Shown piece by piece: positions 11,984 to 23,403 of a stretch of DNA of 64,000 nucleotides (the stretch's first letter is position 1; each line of letters starts with the position of its first letter). Source of the stretch: Tanytarsus gracilentus. Its lineage: Eukaryota; Arthropoda; Insecta; Diptera; Chironomidae. A program made the position numbers and the translations under genes. The notes under the pieces were generated by a model. It did no database searches. It was given only the letters and a program-made list of their open reading frames with translations, and was not told the DNA's origin. The DNA lies in NCBI GenBank assembly GCA_038502055.1, contig JAXRKN010000044.1, positions 6,890,501 through 6,954,500 of the forward strand, read 5' to 3'.

Positions 11984-14291
11984 TTATGTCAAGTATTCAC
12001 AAACAAACCAAGAAGCGGAATTGCAAGCAGCACCAGCACCCTGCCAATTCGCCTCACCAACCGAAAATTGTGATGTATATCTGAGACATTCGCCAGACAC
12101 GCGTCCAATAACATCATCAGTCTGAACAAAATGAACGCCATTCCACATGATTCTTCTAGTTGGATCAAAATTGAACCATCTTCCACATTCGTCATCAACT
12201 CTTCCATTAATCCAAACGAAACCACGTGGATGTGCTGAAAGCAGTCGTGTGATTGCTGTCCTAAAAGCTCTTTGTAAAGGCGATGAGTCGAGAACGAAAA
12301 GTTCCATTCCATTGGTGCGACAATTTTGTTCAGCATTCGCATAATTTTGTTGAGTTGAAATAATGCAAAGTGATTTTAAGTAAGTTCCATTATTGAAAAG
12401 ATCTTCGCGTTGTGCACATGCAGCGAGATTTGGATCACCGCCACCACCTCCAGCAGTTGTTGTTGTTGTGAGTGAAGGTGTTGTTGTTGGTATGATTGTA
12501 GGTTCTGTAGGATCGGGTGTTGTTGATCGAAATCCATGCTCACACACAAACCATCTCGTCGCAGTACAAACAAAACCAAGTGCTTGGTAACCTCCACCAT
12601 GTATACCGGAATAACTCAAACAAGGTCCACTCGTTCTGCCATTGACAGATGAGGTATTCACCCAATTGATGTTCTCATATAAAAGACCTTGAACTGTATC
12701 ATCGGGATTCTGTACATTCCAAATATCCAATACAGTATTTCTTCTTCCATTGATTATGATTGCTCCTGTTGGATGACGGTTTCCAACATGAAGCATTGTA
12801 GTGTTGTGAAAGAGAATATGAACCAAGGTGCTATCGACAATGAACAAATTCATGTTGAAACTTTGGCATTGAGTTCTTGACGACTCATAATTAGCTGCAC
12901 GTTCAACAAGGCAGTATGATTTAATGTAATCTGGACCATCGAATAAATCAATATTTCTTGTACATTGGCCAATGTTTGGAGGCAATCCCGTGGTTGTTGA
13001 TTCTGGAGGGTTTGTTGTTGTTGTTGTAGTTATAGTAGTTGTTGATGTTGTTGTTGGTATGATTGTAGGTTCTGTAGGATCGGGTGTTGTTGATCGAAAT
13101 CCATGCTCACACACAAACCATCTCGTCGCAGTACAAACAAAACCAAGTGCTTGGTAACCTCCACCATGTATACCGGAATAACTCAAACAAGGTCCACTCG
13201 TTCTGCCATTGACAGATGAGGTATTCACCCAATTGATGTTCTCATATAAAAGACCTTGAACTGTATCATCGGGATTCTGTACATTCCAAATATCCAATAC
13301 AGTATTTCTTCTTCCATTGATTATGATTGCTCCTGTTGGATGTCGGTTTCCAACATGAAGCATTGTAGTGTTGTGAAAGAGAATATGAACCAAGGTGCTA
13401 TCGACAATGAACAAATTCATGTTGAAACTTTGGCATTGAGTTCTTGACGACTCATAATTAGCTGCACGTTCAACAAGGCAGTATGATTTAATGTAATCTG
13501 GACCATCGAATAAATCAATATTTCTTGTACATTGGCCAATGTTTGGAGGCAATCCCGTGGTTGTTGATTCTGGAGGGTTTGTTGTTGTTGTTGTAGTTAT
13601 AGTAGTTGTTGATGTTGTTGTTGGTGGTGGAGGTGTGACCAAAGTTCGGTTATCGCAAGTGACTTGATCAGGGAAGGTGCACCAATTATTTGTAACGTCC
13701 CACCAGAGTCCATCAATGCACCAACGCTCATTTGGTATGCCATTCACACAGAGAAAATATCTGAAAAATGTGCGAAATATTATTATTGCGAATCGAAACT
13801 CTCAACTGATAAGATTAAGCTTTTAAATCTTTAACTGCTTTAAAAATAAATCCAAGGATTTTAATCTTAGGATTTATTTTTAATCATAAGATTAAATTAA
13901 ATCGAATAAATATTTTCACTCACCCTCTGCAATCGTCCTCATTCGGAAGGAAGATTGGATTCGTTGGATCATCAAATGGAGGACATCTATAGTCTAATAT
14001 ACACTGAGCATCATCAGGAAGCATGCATTCAGTTGTGTTACGATTGAAGTGCAAGCCTTTAATTGAAATCGAAAGTTATTTTTAAAAAATGACGCGATAA
14101 TTTTTCGGTGATGTACCTGGTGCGCATCGCAATGTATGAACAACTCCATGGAAACAAATTAGATAAAGTGTGCAATCCGTTGGATGAGGATGCCATGTGA
14201 CAGTGCTTGGATCACAATTTACTTGCTGAGCTTGAGTCTGAGCTAAAACTCCTATCAGTAGCAAAATTAAAATTCTTAGCACTTCTTTCAT
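11984..14291 (-). CDS. secreted chitin-binding / C-type-lectin-like protein, copy B with three CTLDs
   Basis: Exons 14291-14117, 14056-13924 and 13760-11984, matching copy A one for one. Order: signal peptide, two CBM14 chitin-binding domains, Thr-rich linker, CTLD 1a, linker, CTLD 1b, linker, CTLD 2. The protein is 189 residues longer than copy A because CTLD 1 and its linker are duplicated in frame. The join falls in the Thr codon runs (PTIIPTTT joined to STTTITT). CTLD 1a and 1b share several bases that differ from copy A, for example a codon giving Val instead of Ala before LDIW, so the internal doubling followed the gene duplication, unless conversion homogenised them. Same promoter, splice sites and 3' end as copy A. 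Location is presumably extracellular; ligand unknown. Confidence 0.92.
12484..13617 (-). repeat. in-frame 567-bp direct repeat (CTLD 1 plus linker)
   Basis: Two head-to-tail units of 567 bp (about 12484-13050 and 13051-13617), exactly 189 codons, inside the big exon of gene B. Boundaries lie in the GTTGTTG Thr-codon microsatellite. The only obvious difference between the units is one base at about 12776 (GATGACGG against GATGTCGG). Confidence 0.9.
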
Positions 14292-14316
14292 ATTTATTTC
14301 GAACACTCAAAAATCA

Positions 14317-14355
14317 ACTGAAGTAGCTTCAGTTTATTTCATCGATATTTATATA
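14317..14355 (-). promoter_or_regulatory. core promoter of CTLD gene B
   Basis: TATATAAA box at 14348-14355 and TCAGT initiator at 14317-14321 on the minus strand, identical to copy A, with the same upstream GATA cluster. Copy B therefore looks fully equipped for expression. Confidence 0.55.
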
Positions 14356-14995
14356 GTCCGCCATAATAATCTCAGTTTTATTGATAGCAGATTTATCTTA
14401 TCACAAATTGATAAAATTATATGCAGTTCAACGTAATTCTTGCTTGTATTTGTAGCCAATGTCCACAATAACTTCCGGACAACTTCCTTCGCGATAAGAT
14501 AAACTTTTTTCACGTAGGTGTTAATCCACATCCGCTTTGTTTTATGAAAACCATTCTACAAGCTATTATTGTTGGTTTAGGCTGAATTAATTCTGTAAGC
14601 TTATTAAGCGGTGAAAATTTGTGTTGATCGAAGTGATTTTGTGCTTTGAAGAATTTAAAAATATTTTATATAAAAATTAACATTTTTTTCTGGATGATTT
14701 TCAAACATGTTTTTGCAAACATTTCCCTAAAGTTAAAAAAATCCTCCACATGTGCATTTTACATCGTCACACTAAAAATGTACCATCCAAATTTATAACT
14801 TTTTCTCCTCGAAACGGAAAAAGCTCAAGCTTCTATAGTTGAGTGCTGCACATAACTTTATTATGATGTTCACTCAACTCTCGTGTGTGATTGAGACGAG
14901 AAAATTAGGAGTGAAAAAATTTATGGTGCACAGTAACTTTAGCATGTGTTTGAGACATCATCATCATACGGTGGAAGGTATTACAGTGTGAATAT

Positions 14996-15718
14996 GGGAA
15001 AATTTGCATGTGATTCATCTCTAAAGCATGAAGCGTCATTACTCATAACTCAGTGCTCCCAATACGCTTTACGACTCTTCCTCGGTGTAAGCGAATTGAG
15101 AATTCTTTGGAAATTTTCTAAATGTGAGAATTTTCTTTTATCATCAGCAGATGCTCGAAGAAAATTTTTGAATCCAATGTAATTTTTTTTTATAATAAAA
15201 ATCTTTTTCTGAACTCTTGAATTAAATTTGTAATTATTTTTAGAAATTCAATATTAAAGTTTTTAACAAAAAATTGTTGTTGAAGTTTTAATTTTATTCA
15301 AACTTTTTAATTTGTGTTTCAGAAATTGAAATCAGCTAAAACTTTAAAGCTTTTAGGCGTTTATAAACTTTTGCATGCTATGGATGAAAACTCACAATAT
15401 TCAAATTTAATGTTGTTGATTTTATATTGCGAGTTTTCCACCCCTTCGATGAACTTTGACTGCAGACGTGACCATAAGAAACTTTTTCAGGCATGTTTGA
15501 GAGAATTTAAAAAAATTTAAAGTCAAATATCGACCGGCCAAATTTACTTCTTCTTACTCTCACCAAGTAAAGTCTTATCGTAGAAATTTCGGTTTTATTT
15601 CCATTTGTGTATTTTGCAATGAGATACAGTAAAACTTTTCATTCTGGTTTGGCGAGTACATATCTATATTAATAAAAATAAGTCTCGATTCACTTAATTT
15701 CGTTTATGAACGAGTATG
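14996..15718. other. unique sequence between duplication and fold-back element
   Basis: Two short open frames on the plus strand (14946-15182, which begins inside the duplicated unit, and 15314-15520, which could be read as joined through an AG at about 15320) show no recognisable domain. I do not call a gene here. Confidence 0.4.
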
Positions 15719-16005
15719 GATCACCCAGCCATCAGAATTTCTGCAGAAAATCTGCAGAAAATATGCAGAAATTCTGCAGAAAATCTGCAGATTATCTGCA
15801 GAAACCACAGAAATTCTGCAGAATTTCTACAGAAAAAATAATCTGCAGAATTTCTGCAGAAAATATTCTGCAGAATTTCTACAGAAAAAATAATCTGCAG
15901 AATTTCTGCAGAAAATATTGCATAGAAATTCTGAATTAAATAAAAAATTTTTACAGCAATTTTTTTACAAAAAATTATTTTTTGTTTTTTAAAAAGGGGC
16001 ATAAC
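15719..16005 (+). repeat. left outer arm: CTGCAGAA array plus AT block
   Basis: About 20 imperfect CTGCAGAA or CTACAGAA units from 15732 to 15915, then a shared AT-rich block to 16005. It is the inverse complement of 18679-19035, which holds a few more units. Confidence 0.9.
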
Positions 16006-16387
16006 AAGTTTTGAATGTTTTGAACGAGTTTTTAATGATGGCATAAATTAAAAAAATTCATTCGATTCTCAAAAGCTAAAACCTAAAAAAATGTGTTTTC
16101 TTAATTAATTTGAAATTGAAAAGCTTATTAAAAAAGCAATCTTTTGATACCCAGGTTTAAGAAGTGACCAAGCTGTTATCTACCTCTTCTAGGAAAATTT
16201 CAAGGAAAAAAAGTTTCTATGAATTTCTTCGGAATTTTTACTAGAAATTTTTGAAACTTAATTTTGCCGTCTTAGCTTTCAGCGAGGAAAAAAATAAAAT
16301 TTAAAAAGGGAAATATTTATTTGGCTAAAATACCCCTGGAGCCATCTCAATATTTCAACGATTTTGAGGGGACTTGGTCACCGAGCC
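16006..16387. other. left-arm spacer of the fold-back element
   Basis: AT-rich sequence with no gene. The equivalent part of the right arm (18226-18678) is only weakly similar in inverse orientation (shared words around GCCGTCTTA and GGCCAAATA), so the arms have diverged here or the consensus is poor. Confidence 0.4.
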
Positions 16388-16690
16388 CACAGAATATTCT
16401 GCAGAATTTATACAGAATTTTCTGCAGAATTTCTGCAGAATTTGGCATAATTTCTGCAGAATTTCTGCAGAATTTCTGCATAATTTCTGCAGAATATTTT
16501 TCTGCAGAATTTCATACAGAAAATTTTCTGCATAATATTCTGCAGAAAAAATACTCTGCAGAATATTCTGCAGAAAATCCTACAGAAAATTCTGCAGAAT
16601 ATTTTCTGCAGAATTTCATGCAGAATATATTCTGTAGGATTTTCTGCAGAAAAATGCTATTATGCAGAATTTTATACAGAAAATTCTACA
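16388..16690 (+). repeat. left inner CTGCAG array
   Basis: Some 25 imperfect units of CTGCAGAAT/CTGCATAAT/TACAGAA. The part 16498-16685 reappears as inverse complement at 18060-18225 with the same irregular unit order, so it is a true inverted copy, not an independent array. Confidence 0.85.
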
Positions 16691-17109
16691 TATCAAATAT
16701 ACATGAAAAATATTTTTTTATTATAACTGTTATTCATTATATTTTAAACATTATTTTGAACATCTATGAGTGATATATTTTTAAATTGCTTGTAGAAATT
16801 TGCAAATTTAATGATATAGAAGCATATCACCTGAAGTGAAATTTGTAGCTACTACGGACAGGAACTTTCTTGTAGCTAAAAAAATTTTTTCGTTTCCCTT
16901 TTTGTTTTCGTACCTCTTTTTTACTTGTTTTATAGCACCTTAATTTAAAATTATGTTCATATATTAATCATAAATATTTCTGTAGTCTCATTTTGTTATC
17001 ACTTTATGCATTTTTTTTTGGATATAAATAAAAAAATTATTGAAAATTAATATTTTGTTTATCTTTTTTATTTTAAATATTTAAAATATAATATAATAAA
17101 AAAAATCTT

Positions 17110-18055
17110 TTTTATTCGTTAACTACATCCTTGAACGAGTAAATCCGACGCCGTTTTGAGATATGGGTTCAAAGATGTAAGAAAGTAAGAAAGTAAGATG
17201 CTTAAATGCTCTAACCCTCGTAGGATCAACGATTCAAATCTTTCGTGATTTAACTAGGTTTGTATATGTTTGTATTGAAATGTAATGTCTTGGCTGGGGA
17301 AAAGGTTTTGGAATAAAATTATAAAGTGGGTCTGAAATCCTTCCAATAGCTCCCATGTTGTCCCTCCCGTGAATGAGTTGTGGTCCGGAGAGTGTAATCG
17401 ATTCTGATGAATGAGAGTAAGAATGGCCATGTTTAAATAATGTAGCACTCCTGGCAACCATGATGGACATTCCTCAAAAATCATCTATGTCAATCGATTC
17501 CTGGTCCAATGACGAGTCAACGAATAATGAGCTGCAATGGATTGTGGCTCTGGGGGGTCCAAAAATAGTGATGTTGTGATGGGTTAACGAATAATGAGCC
17601 TAGTTTGAAAAATGGAATTAGTGGCCTCCTGGCCGGCAGTGGGATTCAAAAGTAGTGTAATGTTGGAATAAGGTTAAGAATGAAGATGCTGAAATGGTTA
17701 GTGGCCTTGGCGGCCCTGGTTCTTAAATAGTGATGTTTGATGAATTAGGTAGATACATGAAGATATAAGAGAAAATTTGTATAAACTTTTTGCCCGGAGT
17801 CTGGGGCGTCCTCAAATATCTCTTGAAACAGAAATGTGACCCGGGGGCTGAGATAGGGTTATAAGACGGAGAAAGTAAGAAAGTAAGAAAGAGAAAGGAG
17901 AAATAAGATGATTAAATGGCTCTAACTCCTGTGGATCGTTTAATCTGTTTCGCCGTTGTGGGTTTGATAGGCTATCATTTGGTTATGTTTTGATACTGCA
18001 CAATGTAATGTTTGGCACTAGGGGTGAACGTTTGAAAAATAAAATTATATAGGGG
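17110..18055 (-). repeat. repeat mosaic in the loop, including inverted satellite units
   Basis: Read on the minus strand, about 17450-17700 contains two or so units of the same ~120-bp satellite found at 1806-2534 and 42452-43393 (GACCAGGAATC, GACATAG, AATGTCCATCATGG, CCATTTTTCAAACTA). Flanking it, 17165-17330 and 17865-18050 are diverged direct copies of each other, each with an (AAGT)n tract, a TCTAAC..GTGGATC-like segment and AATGTAATGT. No gene is present. Confidence 0.65.
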
Positions 18056-18225
18056 TATATTCTGCATAATAGCTTTTTCTGCAGAACCTACAGATATATT
18101 TGCATGAAATTCTGCAGAAAATCTTCTGCAGAATTTTCTGTAGGTGTTCTGCAGAATATTCTGCAGAGTATTTTTTCTGCAGAATATTATGAGAAAATTT
18201 TCTGTATGAAATTCTGAGAAAAATA
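18056..18225 (-). repeat. right inner CTGCAG array
   Basis: Inverse complement of 16498-16685, with a few units shortened. Confidence 0.85.
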
Positions 18226-18678
18226 TCGAGAAATTAGAGAAATTGAGAAATATGAAATTCGGAAATGGAAAAGTATAAATTTGAGAATATTTGTGGGTGG
18301 GGATTTGTCTTAAATTAAAGATTTGGGCTGGTTTTGTTATCTATTTAAGTTTTTCTTTTTTAGTATTTTATTTGGCCATTTAAAAAAAGAAATAAAAAAA
18401 AAAATATTAATAATTGTAAAAAAATAGGGAAATGAATTTTTTGTTTCTGTAAAAGGGAAAAAGAGTGGGAAGAGGTTAGAAAGTAAGACGGTAAATTATA
18501 TTAAAAATTTTGAGAATTTATAGAAATATTTTTTAGAAATGTATTTTTATGGCTTTTTAGGAAATTTGGGTCTTTTTGGATTGGGGAAAAACTTTTCGGA
18601 TAGGAAAATTTTGGGGGGGTTTTGAATTATAAAAACTAAATTTTAAAAAAATATTTTTTTATAATTAATATTTATACT

Positions 18679-19035
18679 GTTATGCCCCTTTTTAAAAAAT
18701 AAAAAATAATTTTTTGTAAAAAAATTGCTTTAAAATTTTTTTATTTAATTCAGAATTTCTATGCAATATTTTCTGCAGAAATTCTACAGATTATTTTTTT
18801 CTGCAGAAATTCTGCAGATTATTTTTTCTGTAGAAATTCTGCAGAATATTTTCTGCAGAAATTCTGCAGATTATTTTTTTCTGCAGAAATTCTGCAGAAT
18901 ATTTTCCACAGAAATTCTGCAGATTATTTTTTCTGTAGAAATTCTGCAGAATTTCTGTGGTTTCTGCAGATAATCTGCAGATTTTCTGCATATTTTCTGC
19001 AGATTTTCTGCAGAAATTCTGATGGCTGGGTGATC
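18679..19035 (-). repeat. right outer arm: AT block plus CTGCAGAA array
   Basis: Inverse complement of 15719-16005, about 70 bp longer because of extra array units. Ends GGCTGGGTGATC. Confidence 0.9.
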
Positions 19036-22000
19036 AAGTCCCCACTTTTCCCACATGAATATTTTTCCGTGTTTACAAAATATTTCCTATTTGTCTCCGA
19101 TGCTTTGCATATTTTCTTCATTTTCTCTCTTGCATGACACCTTGTGTAAATCAAAATTAAAGACTCATTTAAATTTATGAATTTCTTCGAGGCAAAAGAG
19201 AAAAAGTTTCATGATGCAATTTTTTTGTTGAAAAATGATCGCGATTTTTCTCATTGCTGCAAAATTTCTCGTTTTTGTAATTCTTGAACCATGCAACGAG
19301 ATACTGTGACTATGTGAAATGGAGCGAGAAATTATAGCGTGCAAAAAATAATGCTATTGTCAAAAGCAACAACGTGCATCTTTTTTTTAAAAACTATTTA
19401 ATTATTTAATTAATTTTTTGATGTCGAAATTGCTAGTTTCCAACCCCTTTGAAGGTTTTTAAGGGGTTTGCAACTTACATTTAAAAGTTCTCTTCATCTA
19501 ATTTTTTATTAAATTTACTTTTTAATCATGACTTAATTAATGAACAACCCCAATCTTTTTTTATTGCAAACGGCTGCTTTTTTTCTTTTAATATCGTTGA
19601 CATCGCTCGAACTCACAAACACTCAAAGTCTCTAAACACTTTTTGCATCGCTTCAGAAGCATCGTTTGTATGCTCTCAACTCATATTTATCTCCTCAGCG
19701 AGAGGTTAACATAACCATGAGAACGATAAAAATAATAAATTTGGGTAAATTTGTGTGCTGCTACTTGATAAAAATTGCTTGGGATTATTCGGCAATGCTA
19801 TGGCGGAGAGAGGCGACCAACTTTTTATGCTTTATGAAGTGATTGCGTATATTGATAAATTACGATCTTGTTTATCATCTCTATCACATTTTCTCAGGGG
19901 TGAAATTTAGCTCACATGTGAGTGAGTGAAATTGTTTATGCTTGCTTGCCTCTTTGAACTTTATGTGAGTGTCGCAAATTGTTCTTGGAAAGTGTTTTTG
20001 TCCTTTCATGCATGCGAAGAATATTCAATGAAAAAATTTTGTATTTAAAATTTCTTGATTAAAAACGAATGAAAAGTTTTAAAAATTTAATTAAACATTT
20101 TTAAAAAATTTCATCCCTTGATGTCTAGAACAGGAATTTCAAATTGAAATTTCATTATTTAAACACGTTTTATGCAGCAGTGTGACCAAATACCAAATGC
20201 AATTCCAGTGCTTATCTTTTCATCTTCTCTATCAGTGTATGTAAATACAACATTGAAAATATACCAAAATGTTGGTCGGTCTTGAGTCAATAAAAGATGG
20301 AGAGTGAGAGTTGAAAATGATACAGAGAAGGTTCAGATGAAAATGAAGGGACTTTTCATGAAGTCAAAATATTTGAATACAAAAATTAAATTGCAAATTG
20401 ACAGTTGACACGTAAAAACTCATTTTGGTTTAAATATTTGTTCTCGCTTTAAATTAAAATTAAAAATAAATAAATTTTAAATTTTTCTCGCTTTAAATTT
20501 TGCTTCACTCATTAAATGAATTTCTGTTAAATAATTTCAGCTCTTACAATAATTCTGACTTCCCCTCCTCAATTGATTTATTCGTCAAATTTGCTTAGAT
20601 GGAATTTGCGGATTAAATCATCTCAAAATAAATATATATCCATGAGATTTTCCCTCGATCCACAAATAACATGGGGAAAACGAATTGAATTTCAATTAGG
20701 TTATGATGAAGGAATTTGAAAATGTCTCGAGTACAAAATAACAAAAATTTAATTTTCATTCTCGTCGTAGAAAGTTGATTAAGAATATTTCATTGGTAAA
20801 TAAACCATTTTTCGGAGGGTAAATTGAAGACAGAAGTTTCAACGGGTGTTAAAATTCAGCATCCTTTTCCAGGAAATGAAAAATTTCACATCTTTTCAGT
20901 AATTACAAACTCAACGGAATTCTTCTTTAAAAAGTGATTAAAATTACAAAGAACATCTGCGAGATTGACTTTTAATTTTCTCAATGTTGATAGTTAATTT
21001 ACTCTCGAGTTTCATGTGACATCAAAAAGAATTTAATTAACATTCAAGGGAAAAAATATTCAAATTTAATTAAGTAATAAAATCAATGAAATCGCACGCC
21101 TCAAATATTTATCCCGGAAATTGTTTTATCACTTCATTAATGAGCTTGTTTACAAGTCGTTAATATTGAATATCGATCAACAGCTCATTATGGTCGATTA
21201 AATTTGTATCGACATTCCATAATTCTCGATGACAAAATGATAATTTACCACGAGGATTTTCGTAGAATTGCTGCAAATTCTCTAAGCAACAGCCAGCGAA
21301 AGAAAAATAAATAAATTTTCAAGTCTTTTGTGGATTTTTTCGAAATTAATTTGATTTTGAAACTCGTTGAAAAGCTAAAAGAAAAATCTTTTCATCCTTT
21401 TTTGCTATTAAAGACTTTTTTGTGGTTTTGCGAAAAAGAAATTTTTTTAATCAAAAAAACAAAAAGTTTCTTGAAAGAAAATTTTCAAATTTATTTTTAT
21501 TGAAGATTCGGTCATGGATATTTTTACATTTAATCAAGAAAAATACTTTAAAATCACCTTCGCCGCAAGCAACAATGACGAAGATGGCTGAATGATTTGA
21601 AATGAGGAAGAGAAAACTGAAAACGTATCCATTAATATTTCAAGCGAATGTTGTTCGAAGAAAAGAGGAAAAATTGCTTTAAACTAAATGAAATAAAAAC
21701 GAGAAACTTTTAGTGAGACGTGATAGAAATGAAATTTCCCATCAATTGCGCTCTAGAGGCGAAATGAGATCGAAGAAACGATGAAAACTTTCAGCTGGTT
21801 GCAGGAAAAAATACTTTGAGATCTCTTCCTTAAATTAATTGCGTTTTCTTGATTTATGAGTGAGGATGAATTTTAAAGTTGGTTAGAACTTTTTGCTTTA
21901 ACAATTTTTAAAGTCAATAAAATTTAATAGCTTTAAAAAAATTAAATGCGACGGATTTTGAGGATTTTTCCATCACATACACGCTTCGTTGTCTCACATC

Positions 22001-23403
22001 GTGTATCACGATCGCATTCATCAAATAGAAAAAAAAATTAGTTCAACAGCAGCTAAATTTGCATTTCATGAGCTGCTGCTGAATCTCCTTCACATTTTCT
22101 CTCTCGTTGTTTAGTTTTCAGATTTTCCTCGTCATATTATTTTAAGCTTAAGCACAACATTATCTCTATCTTCTCTCGTCTGCTGCTTGCTGGTAGTTTC
22201 CCAATATTTTATGGAGTGTGAGAGTGAAAATGTTTGCGTAAGTTTTAAGGCAGCCACATTTATAGGCACACACATGTGTGTACTGCAGATATCCTCAGCT
22301 GCTTTATTTAAAGTTTATGTTTGTAAATTGAAGAACAATTGAGAGAGAGAAAAGTTTCGATTTAAGCTTATTTAGGATTGGCCGTAAATTAGGTGACAAA
22401 AAAATTCAAACTGAAAAAATAAAAGCGCAATTTTGTGTGAAATTAATTTTTTTATAAATAAAATCTAGAAATTTCTGGTATAGAAAGTTAATGTCAAAAT
22501 GCATGTCACATAATTTTCTTCCAACAAATCGACTTTCTCACAATCGCTAGATAAACTTTTAGCTTTTCTTGAAGATGACAAAAGAGGTGGATTGAAAAAT
22601 TTTCTCTTCCCTCAAAGTTTTTGTCATACTTAAATTTGAAATTGAATACATATCCCAGTAAAAGTTAAAATCAGTGTAACATATGCGCAACTATCACAAG
22701 AAGGAAGAACTTTTTTGAGTTATGTGTTTTTGGGAGTGTGAGAAAAATATGTTTGAAAATTTTGTAAGTGAATTTGTGGTGGAATTTGCAGTGAAAGCAA
22801 AAACTTTAGTTTGATCCTCACAAATTGCGTCATCTTGCGGGATATCATTCTCAATTTAAACAATCACTAAACATTACAAAGCATAAAATTACGCTTGAAA
22901 CTTATACATAAAATATTATAATTAATGATGACAGCACAAACGAAAATTACTTGAAAGAATGCAAACACCGAGTGGGTTGAGAAAATGTCTTAATTCATGG
23001 GAAATTAATTAATTTACTTTCTGCTTGTTTACTTTTGTGAATTTTTAGGAAAGGTTTTAGATTAGGAAAATTTTAATGACTCGAAAATATTTTAATGATG
23101 AATTTTTGGCTGTTTTTCATTAAATTTTTGTCACCTAAATATTTTAAAGCTTTTGTGATAAATTTTATATTTTCTAAAAGCGAGTTAATTATAAAAATAG
23201 AAATTATTTTATTATCAATTTTAGTACTTAGTTTTGAATTAAAAATTAATTAAATTCTGATTACGCAGGTCACAAAACTTGTTTTATTAAAAGTGTTTTG
23301 AATTGACAAATTTAATTAATTAATTTTAGTCATTGGTTTTTTTTGTTTGTAATTTTCAACTGATAAGTAATCAGTGATTAAGTATTTTTGATATTTTTTT
23401 CAA
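19036..23403. other. gene-free AT-rich stretch
   Basis: About 4.4 kb without a supportable coding exon, RNA gene or repeat family that I recognise. It is downstream of both the fold-back element and the 3' end of the lipase at 23404. Confidence 0.5.

Larger units (their letters stand above)
11710..14995. repeat. tandem duplication, unit B (3.3 kb)
   Basis: Second unit of the tandem duplication starting at 8981. It differs from unit A by scattered single-base changes, a 1-bp insertion near 14900 and an extra 567 bp inside the large exon. After 14995 the sequence diverges from the unit A flank. Confidence 0.95.
15719..19035. mobile_element. fold-back element with minisatellite inverted arms
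   Basis: The two ends are inverted copies: GATCACCCAGCCATCAGAA at 15719 and its complement ending at 19035. Each outer arm is an array of ~8-12-bp units built on CTGCAGAA, followed by an AT-rich block ending AAAAAGGGGCATAAC (left 15719-16005, right 18679-19035). A second pair of inverted CTGCAG arrays is nested inside (16388-16690 and 18056-18225). Between the nested arms lies a mosaic of other repeats. No transposase frame is seen, so it would be non-autonomous. The architecture (long inverted arms made of short tandem units around a loop) resembles Drosophila FB/fold-back transposons. A 4-bp GATC target duplication is possible but ambiguous because GATC is its own complement. Confidence 0.75.

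Noticed and set aside
15719..16690. Regular CTGCAG repeats resembling a CRISPR array
   Set aside because: Units are 8-12 bp, directly adjacent and imperfect, with no unique spacers, in an animal genome. This is minisatellite inside inverted arms.
15706..16773. Open frames of 77-150 codons through the CTGCAGAA arrays (also 18761-19154)
   Set aside because: They translate to monotonous runs such as FCRNSAEYF caused by the repeat itself, with no plausible start context or domain.
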